NCBI GenBank assembly: GCA_015501595.1
Contig: JADNRX010000074.1
Span: forward strand, 115,969-179,968
Direction of reading: 5' to 3'
DNA: 64,000 nucleotides
Origin: Hymenopellis radicata
Taxonomy: Eukaryota > Basidiomycota > Agaricomycetes > Agaricales > Physalacriaceae
The notes beneath the pieces are model-generated. The model did no database searches and was not told the DNA's origin. It saw only the letters and a list, made by a program, of their open reading frames with translations. Both the position numbers and the translations under genes were made by a program. Of this stretch, positions 32,541 through 42,623 are shown in pieces; the first letter of the stretch is position 1, and every line of letters starts with the position of its first letter.

Positions 32541-34250
32541 ATGAAAGACTACCCATCTTTCGTGGCTTCTCAACTCTCCTCTTACACCTCGGTCACCTCA
32601 TCTCATGGTTCTATTCGCTCCCGTGCCCTCATGTTCACTCAGCGAGAGCTCACTCTCATTGATCTCGATGATCACACGTCCCCACGTGTTACGTTGACGC
32701 ATGGTTTACGACACGACATCCTTCAGCTACGCTTTGACTTGAGAGCATTTCTAGGTTACACAACTCCTGACGGTGATGCTCTAGCCCACGATCTAGCATC
32801 CTCCAGCATCATCCTCTTTAGACCTGGGCACGAGTGCGCACTCGGGTGCACTCGCACTCGTAGGGCGGGTCACTCGCGGCTTTAAGCCGGACACCCGCAC
32901 TCGAGTGACACCCGAGTGCCGCACTCGAGTGCCGCACCCATTCGCGGGTGTCTTACCACCCGCGAGTGTTCACCACCCGTGTATGGTGACGGGTGTACAC
33001 GGGTGCACTCGACTTCTTCTACCTCGACTGAAGACCAATTCATGCCACGTCCGCATCCCCCAGCAATTGCGAGGGGAGCAGTGGCGGTGCATGATGTGGA
33101 TGGTCGGGCAGAGGTAGAGAAGACGGATGGATGAATGGATGGTGGAGCATTGGGTATCTGGCGCCTCATTGGAGGGCTTACCCGTGTAGAAATAAAAGAG
33201 AGGCTATAAATCATGGTAAGTACGCAAGCCAGCAAAAAAAAAATATACCAATTCACCACGTCGCCAGCAGACGACGTGGCGCCCCTTATCCGCCGCCCCC
33301 GCTCTTCAAGCACGCTGATCAGCGTGGCGGGCGGCGTCTCCTCCTTGTAGTACGTGGATGCCGACTTTAAGTCAAGCTCCAATAGTCCTGCTGCCTCGTT
33401 TGCGAGGGCTTACGCGTCTGACTGGCCGCTGGCGGTATTTCCATGGAGACGACTTGAAGTCGTTCTCCATTTATACGGCGCCGACTCAGAGTCGAGCACC
33501 AGTATCTTCATCGCCGACTCAAAGTCGAGCGACGGGACGTCCAAGGTGGTGGTAGTGGGTGAGAGAGAAAAGAAGTGGCCGATCGCATGCTTACGCGTCG
33601 CTTCGGCACTCGGCCCGAGTCGCCGGATCTGGAAAAATTAGTCGTTTATGGGGTACAAGGCCCCGTTTAAGTTGAAAAAATTTCTAAAATTAAGTTTAGA
33701 TATGTGTCTCGAGTATCGAGTGTTTACACGGGTGTTTAGGCACGGGTACTCGTGGCCCAAAGCCAGACACCCGCACTCGGGTGGACACCCGTGCGAACAC
33801 CCTACCCGGCACTGCCAAACACTCGACACCCGGGTGTGAGTGCCGAGTGCACCCGGGTGCACACTTAAACACCAGACACTCGTGCCCAGGTCTAATCCTC
33901 TTCATGGGTCACGATAACTTTGATACCCTCAAACTTGCTTGGATGGAGTTTCAACGACAAGTTCTCGAGGCTCACAACCTCATTATCAGCACAAGTCATT
34001 CGGCATCCTCCCGAGCCGCATCTGCTCACACTACTGGAGAAATATCAACCCCTCCTATGTCCACGTCAGATTCTCATCCTGGTACGGCCGCGATCATTGC
34101 GAGTCCAGGTGTTGACAACATCCAGCAATCGCTCCTCCATTCCCACACCAACTCCTCCTATGCCTCATCGGGCAAAGATCCTCCCAGTATTACGCGAACG
34201 AATCGTTCTCCGGTGACAGATCACTGTCATTCGGTACGAGGGCGCGGCCT
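32541..34250 (+). pseudogene. Leader ORF of element 2 (Gag-like position), split by a hAT-like element
   Basis: A frame from ATG 32541 (MKDYPSFVASQLSSYTSVTS) reads to the hAT-like insertion at 32819. The same frame resumes after its right target duplication (MGHDNFDTLKLAWMEFQRQV), as removal of one duplication plus the element leaves the frame intact. Position right after the 5' LTR suggests Gag or a Gag-derived protein, but there is no zinc knuckle and no recognisable Gag domain. The reading frame continues in a Ser/Thr-rich stretch and merges with the repetitive body. Confidence 0.5.
32819..33894. mobile_element. hAT-like non-autonomous element, copy 1
   Basis: 1,076 bp with perfect 18-bp terminal inverted repeats TAGACCTGGGCACGAGTG and a perfect 8-bp target duplication ATCCTCTT (32811-32818, 33895-33902). 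Eight-base duplications and TAG-type ends are typical of the hAT superfamily. Both ends hold dense CGAGTGC/GGGTG-type subterminal repeats. The middle has palindromes such as CGACTCAGAGTCG (33482-33494) and CGACTCAAAGTCG (33514-33526). No transposase is encoded. Confidence 0.9.
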
Positions 34251-37200
34251 GCCGCGCAGAAGATCACTTCGCGAGGACAGCAAGATGCTGGGATCAACTC
34301 GTTTAGGCGAAGGCCCTCCTCTATTGTCATCTAACACATTTCTGCGGTCGACTTGCCTGAGAAGAGCGGCCCACCGTATTCTCTTGCAACCGCGCAACGA
34401 GCACCCGAGGAGCCTACTTCTTGTGTGCTCGGAGATGTCGATGCTAGTTCAGAGTTGTCGACGCAGCCAACATTATCATGTTCCAAGGCTATCAGTCATG
34501 GAGTCTCGAGATGGGTCACACGGTGTAGTACAAGAGAAAAATACGGATTCATATTCGGATGGCATGCATACAACGAATGAAATCTATCTTGATGCTCTAC
34601 CTACTCCGGGAATTCGAGCAAGATGTCCAACCTGGTCCATCGTCTCTCGGTCTGTTGAGCTCCAGTCCGGTCCATCAGGATATTCAACGGTGACGCCGGA
34701 TTTCTTTGCCCAGGAGTCGGGTCCAAGGAAATCGGAACACCCTGATGGCGACGACTCGACGAAGGCTCAGGAGATGATGGCAGCCTTCCTTGGCGTAGAA
34801 CCGTCGATCCTGGATGGACGTAGCTCGGAAATTTTGATGGTCAAGAATCTGCATTTCCGTCAATGGTGCGAATTTGGAAGACGACAAGCAAAGACGCACC
34901 GAGACTCCCATTTCTCCGTCGAGGTCCACGGCCCAAAGATCGCATCTTGCGCAATCTCCCTCGTCGACCACTACCATTTTTCGGAGGGCTCACTTCCGAG
35001 CGAACGTCCTGTGGGCGCTCCAAGCAGTGTCGGGCCAAGCCACTACGGCCAAGGAGTAATGTTGATGACTGTCCAGTCGCGTAGGGCAGCAGCGGGGAGC
35101 TTTGTGGAAGTGAAGCCGTGTCTTAACGAAGAGGGACCATGTACTGCGACAGTACGAACGAAACCTGGGGATGAAACAATGACGGGTGTCCGCAATGTTG
35201 AAGATTTCATCCTCTCTGGGCGAAAATCGGTCCCAATTGAAGTCGCCATTGAATGTCGGGTCGCGGAAGATCCAGATCTAGGTCTGAGATGCGGTCAGTT
35301 CAAGAAAACTCGACCAAGAAAAACGCACCATGTCTGGAGCCAAACCAGCAAACCTCGGAACTCGTCCACCACGTTCTTCTCAACATCGTTCCCGAACCCC
35401 GTCCACTTCGTGTTCCATAGTGGCATGAACGAAAAATTTCGACGCGCCCCGAAGGATAAGTTACTCCGGTTTCTCCTCGAGCGAAGACCCGCGTCAACGC
35501 CATCCCTGCCAGTTGTTGGGTCCTCGCGGTCGAATGTAAGGGGTGACTTGAAAAAAGCGGTTCCAGGCAAAGGAGAACGAGTTGTCGAGGAGGTCAGGAT
35601 GGTGGTCAGAAGGAAAGAGGGTAGCACAGCCACTATGCTACCAAGATTCATTTCCGCACTACAAATCATATTCTTTGCGACGTTAATTCAAGTCAAATAT
35701 ATTGCGGCACTACAGACATGGAAGCTCTATTTCTTTGGCAACGGAGAAGATGTGATTGATTTGCTTGTGCCCGTTGCCTTGAGTTTCAAACCAAGTCACA
35801 CCTTCACTTCGAGCAACGCAGGCGTTGGGGGGCATCGGACCAGACCAATCAGCGCATTCTCAAGCTGTGAATTCAAAGGCGCGGAGGAGCTAGAAACCGA
35901 TGGGTTACCACGTCGTCAACGAACACGAACGACAACATACCTAATCGTCCTGGATTTTACGGCTCTGTCACAGGAATGCATCAACCGCAAAACTTCTACC
36001 TCTCCAGAGATCGTCGCGTCGAACAGCAACAGTGTCACTCTCACAGTCGCCTCGCTCAACAACGGCGTCGGGGGGCTACACTAAGGAAATAGACAAGATA
36101 TCGCCGCCTTCGTCGCGCTCGGAACGCAGAAGAAACGTCGCCATAACGATCCTGGGGAGCTACAGCGAGGATTAAGAGGCTATCAACGAAGCCGAACGTT
36201 ACCATACCTGGTCATATCTGTACAAGCAGATTCTTGGTCCGCATTTCTGACAGCAAGGCCGGAATTCTTTGCGAAGAAACTAGGTCCCAGGAAAGCTGAA
36301 CGTCTACCGGTGACAGCGTTGAGTGTGATCCTCGACGTAGTCCAAGAGAAATTCGGCTTGACGTGCCAAATCATCGAAGACCTAGATCAGGAATGCAGTC
36401 AATACTACGAATGGCAGACGCATCAAACGAACACGTACCAAGAAATCCTGTACAGCAGCGATAACCATGGCCCAGTGATCCTGTCCTTCGACGGTCATCT
36501 CCATCGTGTTCTGCGGTCCTGGCACTGCGACCAGCGAAAGGTGACTTCAAAGAAGACCTTCGAGACGGTGGAAACTGGATCCTCCGGGGTGCATTTCGGC
36601 GCCACTGCAAGGAGAAATCCAGGTGAACACGTCAAGGCCATGATCATCGTCCGCAGGAGAGCTCGGGAGACAACAACGGTGGCCCTAAAAGTCGCGAAAG
36701 CAGCAATCATCCTGGTCGCGGAAACAGTCCCAGGATTCGGCTATCCGCGCCGAACGGGACTTGGGGGTGTAACGATGACGGATATCCAAACCGTCGAAGA
36801 CTCGGTCCTAGGGGAACTCGGGGAAGTTGACGCTCCAGAAGATCCAGATCTAAGAATCAATCAATACTGCGAATGGAGAACACATCAACCGAACGCGTCC
36901 AGCGTCAAGATTCACAACACAGGCATAGTTTCTTGTTCAATTTTCGCTCGAGACCGAGTCCGATTCGTGCTCAATGGCAAATCGAACCATAGGTCCCAAC
37001 GTGTCCGGCAAGCCATATCCTCCGGGCCTTGTCAACAGCGAAAATCTGTGCCAACGACGTCCGCGCCACTTGAATTCGAGTCCCTGAAGCCCAAGGCGAG
37101 CTCCATCGCGAAGAATTTGGCTACAGGCGAAGAAGGGCGAATCCGTGGCCACGACATGGTGGTGAGAGGGAAAGAGGCATGCACAGCCACTCAGGCTACT

Positions 37201-40130
37201 GGATCCATTTCCTCACTCGTAGTCATGTTGGTCTCAATTCGGAAGAAGCATCATGGCATCGTAATTTCTAGTCGTGACGGAGATGAAATCGACGTATATT
37301 TTTTGCACTACAGATATGCGAATGCGAATGATATCTCCTGCGCTACGAATATAAGCGAGTCGACTACTGCGTCCACAAGTCTATGTGTCCATAAACCCTC
37401 ACGCAACGAAGGCGTCGGGGGGAAATACCAGGAATGTCCAGACCGGAATCTTTCCGCCTTCGTCACTCTCGTGCTCCCCACAAAACATCCTTCCGCTGTG
37501 TTTCTCTTGCTCTTGTCAAGACATCACCAGTACGATCCTGGGGGGCAACCACAACGATTAGTGCGATCTCAACGAAGTCGAAACACGACTCAACGACGAG
37601 GACTCCAATTTCAGTCAATACACATTACCCTTCTGTTCGAAACCGCCGTACAAAATCAATTCCGAGTTTTACTTGATAGTGGCACGAACACTGTCCACTA
37701 TATCGATACGGTGGTGGTGACCGCGATCTGGAGAGTGACGGCAGCAGCTATACCCACCATGAACGCGGCCCGATATGACTTCGGCTTGGACAGAGACAGA
37801 AGCGGAGATCTGGATCTGAGGGCAAGTCAATCGCGTAGGACTCCGAACGAGGGAAAGAAGACGCACCTCGTATTTGTGGAGACCGTTACTCCCAGAAAAG
37901 CAAGCACATCCGTCAAGAATTCTCCTCCCAAGCGAAAAGCGACTCTGAAGAAGATGGTCGAGACGCTTGAGACAGGATGCTCCGGGATGCAAACAATCTC
38001 TGGCGGGACAAATCAGCGTGGAGATGAAGATGAGAAAGTTGGCGGCAGAGCCATGATCATTCTCGGCCAGACGAGAGTTTGCGGAACTACGACGGCGACT
38101 GTACTAGTCAAACCACGGACATTCTTAGGCCGAGTCGCCATGGAAGTTTTAGATCTACAAGGCGGTCAGTACCGTAGATTCGCGCGGCCAAGAAAGAAAA
38201 TGCACCAAGCATACCCCGAATCGTGGACGTCGTCAGTCCAGCCGTCTCCTCCATTCTGTTCGACGGTGGATCAGCAAGGTCCTGTTCGAGCCACGTAGGA
38301 CGAAGGCAGGAAAACGACACAATGGCGGAACAAGCGAGAACCTTGGAAGGTTTGATAGTCGAAGATCTGGATCTGAAAAGGAATCAGTTCAGTCAGTCCT
38401 ACGGATCCAAAGCTAACGAAAGGATTTCTCACCAAAATTCCCATCTCTTCATCGGCGCCGACTCTAAAGCCATCTCTGTCGGAAAATCCTCCAAAAACCG
38501 AATAAGATTCTTCAGAACTTCGTTTTCAGATGACGAAAGGACGGAGATTGATTTATATTGGTACAGCTACAGATACAAGATCGTCGGGAGACATCTGGAA
38601 GCGGGAACCCGATATGATCAACGCGTATTTCTAGCCTCGCGCAACGAAGGCGTCAGGGGGCTGTCCTGGGAAGAGATGAGGATTATTTCCACCTTCGTTG
38701 TGTTCGTGCTCCCGACGAAACATCCTTCAACGATGACCAGCCTACACTCGGCCAAAAAACTACAGGCACGATCCTGGGGGCTAACACGGCGAGACCCATT
38801 GTCAGTAGGTTGTCAACAAAGTCGAATGACGATGTACTCATACCAGGGAATTCATCTACCCATTGATGTCCAAGGCCCCAAAATCCGTATCCAAGAAGAC
38901 TACGCCGGTGTTCCCTTCAAGATCTCCGACCCCGTTGTGCCCTACCGTCAGACCGTCAAGGCTGAGTCTTCCATGATCGACCTATCCAAGTCGCACGACA
39001 AGCACAATCGTCTCTATATCAAGGCAATGTCCATCGACGAGGAACTCACCAAGGCTAGCAAGGACAGCAGAGGGTCCAAACGTTCAATCTCAGATGCACT
39101 CGGGGCGGAAGATCTAGATTTCCAATCGAATCAACGGTGCAGATTTGACGCGGTGCTAAGGAGCACGTACCATGTATCCTTTCCAATCGTCAAGGCATGC
39201 CAGCCAACAACAGCACCCTACGTTGACTCCATTACAAATCAACTCGGTTTTTGCTTGTCCGCAAGCGGCGGTACAGATGAAAACTTCCAACGTGTCTCGG
39301 GGCATATCTCGCTCTGGTCCTTCAACCAGCGGAAATTTGTGTCGAAAGTATTCCAACCAGTTGATATCCGAGTCTTCGAGGATTCGAGCCTAGGCGAACT
39401 GGTAACGGAAGTTTTAGACCTCGAAAATCTGGATTGGGAGTCAAGGCAGTTCTGCAAATTCAAGACTCAATGAGGGAACACACACCGTTTACCGCTTACA
39501 GACTCGATGTACCGCAGCAGATCCGCCATCTCCTCCCTAATCTCCTTCCGGAAACGGGTACAGTTCCGATTTGACGGCATCTCCGCAAGTGAATCCTTTG
39601 GAAACTGGGCCCGTTACTACGCGGTCGGCATCAATTCGAAAGAGGATCCTCTTGAATTGGCGACGCTGGAGCCAGTACACGTTTGCCAGCACAACACCGT
39701 ATCGACGAGAAGTCCTGACAGCCGGATTCAGAGCCGCAAAGACCAATGCGCGCGCTGTCGTGAGAAAAGTCACGTCCAGGAAAAGAGAGATGGTCCTTCA
39801 AACAGCGAAAATCTGTATTCAAGACATCCAGGTTGGATTGGTGCCGTCGTACGGATAAGCACCAGAGTTCGCCCGGACATATCTGAGGGCGCGCTGACTA
39901 GCGCAAAGCCAAGCTGCACGGAAACTGAGAGAGAACCGCGCACACAATCATGGCGGTTACGACGAGGAAGGCCAGCACAGCCACACAGGGGTCTAGATTC
40001 ATTCGTTCAAGCTGCCGGACACGGCTTGCACTGCCACCGGCAGATGCCGATCTCAGACGAAAATCACTCACATCTTGGATTTTACGGAATCGTCATCGAG
40101 TCCGCGCCTCAGACTTCGATAACACTTCCG
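34250..40130 (+). other. Degenerate tandemly repeated body of element 2
   Basis: The body stays open over long plus-strand stretches (to 36084, 36310-38298 and 38223-39473), but the predicted proteins match nothing I recognise. Corresponding landmarks recur every 1.2-1.6 kb. GGCGTCGGGGGG-type runs occur at about 35825, 36067, 37412 and 38651, each usually followed 85-120 bp later by ATCCTGGGGG (36151, 37531, 38773). Variants of GAAGATCTAGATCT appear at about 35270, 36380, 36840, 37800, 38365 and 39110. Variants of CAGCGAAA followed by a Ser/Lys-rich segment also recur. At least four diverged units can be inferred. The reading frames may be relics rather than genes. Confidence 0.6.
38893..39057 (+). 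pseudogene. Captured fragment of translation elongation factor 2
   Basis: Within the repetitive body, one plus-strand frame suddenly reads EDYAGVPFKISDPVVPYR, QTVKAESSMIDL, SKSHDKHNRLYIKA and DEELTKA. This is the eEF2 segment at the start of domain IV, well conserved in all eukaryotes. About 55 codons are kept, without an intron and without frame breaks. The flanks are element 2 sequence. It is too short to function; it looks like a host-gene piece acquired by the retroelement. Confidence 0.85.
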
Positions 40131-40492
40131 TAGGGGGGCTTTGTAAGGCACTATTCGTGATTTTGACTCTTCCAGAGATCCCGAGGTCTGATTCTCATTG
40201 TAGGATAAGTACTTATTTAGTCTTTTGTAGCATATTTTGTAGTTTGGTCACGTGATCTTATCATCACGTGACTGGTCCTGTACATGTGCGCGCCTCATTG
40301 CAATACACTCACTCTTTTACTCCCATCATTCCCCACTTGCCTTGCACATTGGCGGGAAATAGGAGATCCCATCCACCTTGAGTGGACCCTACCGTCTCGT
40401 ACGGAACAGCAATACAACAGCTACAGGTTCCGGCCCTATACTGGTATTTCTCGCATTTCTCTCTATTTCTCGGTTTCTTACAGCATTTCCGC

Positions 40493-42524
40493 TAGACGTG
40501 GGCACGAGTGTCGGGTGCTTAAGTGTGCACCCGGATGCACCCGCACTCGGCACTCGGGTGCCGAGTGTGTGCCGCACTCGAGTAGAGTGTCAGCACGGGT
40601 GTCCACCCGAGTGCGGGTGTCTGCCTCTGGGCTGCGAGTACCCGTGGGCAGACACCCGGGTGGACACTCGCATTTTTTGTATATTTTTATGAATTTTTTT
40701 TGATTTTTTTGAGTGGAAAAATGACACGCACGAGGATTTCTCGCGATCCGGCGTATCGGGCCGAGATCCGAACGTACGCGTCAGCGTGCGATAGACATGT
40801 CCACGAGTAGGCACCCGGGTGCACTCGCACTCGCGGGGCGGGTCACTCGTGGCTCAAAGCCCGGTACTCGCACTCGTGCGACACCCGAGTACCCCAGCCG
40901 GGTGGCACACCCATTCGCGGGTGTTCCACACACACGAGTGTATAGACACTCGTGTAGAGTGGCGGGTGTACGTGGGTGCACCCACCCATATTCATGGATA
41001 GCGAGCATCCCCGGGCAATGGCACGGGGACACTCAACTGTCCATGAGGCTGGGGGTGGGTGTGGTAAGGGGAGTAGAGTAGTGGGTAGTGGTGGTGAGGT
41101 GGTGAGGTGGTGTGGCGGTGGTGTGGTGATGGTGGTTGGCGTCGTCACTGAGAAGAAAAATCATTAAAACGCACCTATTCGCACGGCGTCATCAGCAGAC
41201 GCGCCGCGCGCTCATAATCGCGCCTGTACCACCCTGTACACCTGCACTACAGCAGGACGGACACCTCTCCTATCATCCTGTGGCCTCTTGAAGGCCATCG
41301 TTGTCGTCGTTCGACGTCTGCTGCCCGCTCGGGGGCTTACGCGTCCTGGTTGGCGTCTGTCTCCATGGAGACGACTTGAAGTCGCTCTCCTAGCATGCAA
41401 ACGCCGACTCAGAGTCGAGCGCTGCTGTCGTCGTCGCCGACTCAAGGTCGAGCGACGGGTCGTAGTGACTGGTGGTGGTAAGAGGTAGAGAGCACGACCC
41501 GATCAAACGCTTACGCGTCCTTTCGGATCTCGGCCCGAGTCGCCGGATCGCGCGAAATATTCATTTTGCCTAGTTATTCACCTCAAAAAAATCCAAAAAA
41601 AATCAGAAAAAATGCGAAAAAATGCGAGTGTCCACCCGGGTGTCTGCCGGTGGGTACTCGTGGCCCAGAGGCCAACACCCGCACCCGGGTGGGCACCCGT
41701 CAAGACACCCTACCCGTTTAGGGTAAACACCCGGCACTCGGGTGTTGAGTGCGGGTACACCCGCGAGTACCCGCAAACACCCGACACTCGTGGACGTGAC
41801 TAGCGTGCGATCGGGGTATTTCTGTTGCCTCCTACCTTCACCACCAACCACCACACGTCCCGCGACTTTAAGTCGGCGACGTCGGCAGTGTCGCTCGACT
41901 TTATGTCGGCGACGACCGCAGTGGCACACGACTTTGAGTCGGTGTCAATCACTCAGGAGACGACTCTGCGTCGTCTCCACGGAAACATCAGCGCCGACTT
42001 GGACGACAACACAGCACCAACGATGAGACCACAGGAGCAGGAGGAGGAGAAGGTAGAGGTGGAGCAGGAGGAGGAGGAGGAGAGCGACGCGTTGAGGATG
42101 TCGCGGCCAGACGATGTTGAGCTGGACGTGTTCAGGATGATGCGGCGTCGATGGCGACGACGAAGACGCGCCACATCACGACCACCACCACCATCACGAC
42201 CACGACCACCATCACCACCACCACCACCTCCCCCTTCCTCACACCACCACCTATCCACATCATGCCCCGCCGCTGCTCCCTCGCAATTGCTGGGGATGCC
42301 GACGTGGCATGAGTTTGGGGTGGAGGAAGTGCGGGTGTACACGGGTACACCCGCCACCATACACGGGTGGTGAACACTCGCGGGTGGTAAAACACCCGCG
42401 AATGGGTGCGGCACTCGAGTGCGGCACTCGGGTGTCACTCGAGTGCGGGTGTCCGGCTTTGAGCCGCGAATGACCCGCCCTACGAGTGCGAGTGCACCCG
42501 AGTGCGCACTCGTGCCCAGGTCTA
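40493..42524. mobile_element. hAT-like non-autonomous element, copy 2 (outer, inverted)
   Basis: Ends TAGACGTGGGCACGAGTG and (reverse) TAGACCTGGGCACGAGTG, 17 of 18 identical. Perfect 8-bp target duplication ATTTCCGC at 40485-40492 and 42525-42532. Its right 170 bp is the reverse complement of the left end of copy 1, so it lies in the opposite orientation. It contains copy 3; without it the element is about 1,013 bp. The ORFs inside come from ACC-rich and CGACTTTAAGTCG-like repeats and are not genes. Confidence 0.9.
40792..41802. mobile_element. hAT-like non-autonomous element, copy 3 (nested in copy 2)
   Basis: 1,011 bp. Ends TAGACATGTCCACGAGT and (reverse) TAGTCACGTCCACGAGT match at 15 of 17. 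Perfect 8-bp target duplication GCGTGCGA at 40784-40791 and 41803-41810. It shares subterminal repeats and the CGACTCAGAGTCG palindrome (about 41405-41417) with copy 1, and a GGTGGTGAGGTGGTG tract near 41090-41140. It is a diverged subfamily with different terminal bases. Confidence 0.88.
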
Positions 42525-42623
42525 ATTTCCGCGAACGCGGACACCTTTGTACTCCCTGTGGAATACGCCTGTCGGACGGTACCCAGCAGTGAGGCGGCTT
42601 CTCGAATCACACCTTACAGCCGC

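Larger units (their letters stand above)
32035..42618 (+). mobile_element. Non-canonical LTR retrotransposon (element 2), with nested insertions
   Basis: Bounded by LTRs starting TGTAAGG and ending CCTTACA (a perfect 7-bp inverted pair). Flanked by the identical 5-bp target duplication GCCGC (32030-32034 and 42619-42623). The 5' LTR is 439 bp. The 3' LTR is 437 bp once a 2-kb hAT-like insertion is removed; the two differ at about eight positions (about 98% identity). A polypurine-like AGGGGGGCTT lies immediately before the 3' LTR. No reverse transcriptase, RNase H or integrase motif was found in the interior, so it is probably non-autonomous. Without nested elements it is about 7.5 kb. Confidence 0.9.
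40142..42618 (+). repeat. 3' LTR of element 2, split by insertion
   Basis: LTR sequence occupies 40142-40492 and 42533-42618. The 2-kb interval between is hAT-like copy 2 plus its duplicated target ATTTCCGC. The paired E-box is preserved at 40247-40272. Confidence 0.92.

Noticed and set aside
32819..33020. Short repeats resembling a CRISPR array or telomeric DNA
   Set aside because: Units vary in length and orientation, have no spacers, and lie at transposon ends in a eukaryote.
34684..35669. Minus-strand ORFs in the body of element 2
   Set aside because: Short, mutually overlapping and without motif; the plus strand stays open much longer.
41825..42440. ORFs of 130-180 codons with Pro/Arg/Ser or Glu repeats
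   Set aside because: They arise from ACC and GAG simple repeats inside a hAT-like element with no transposase motif.
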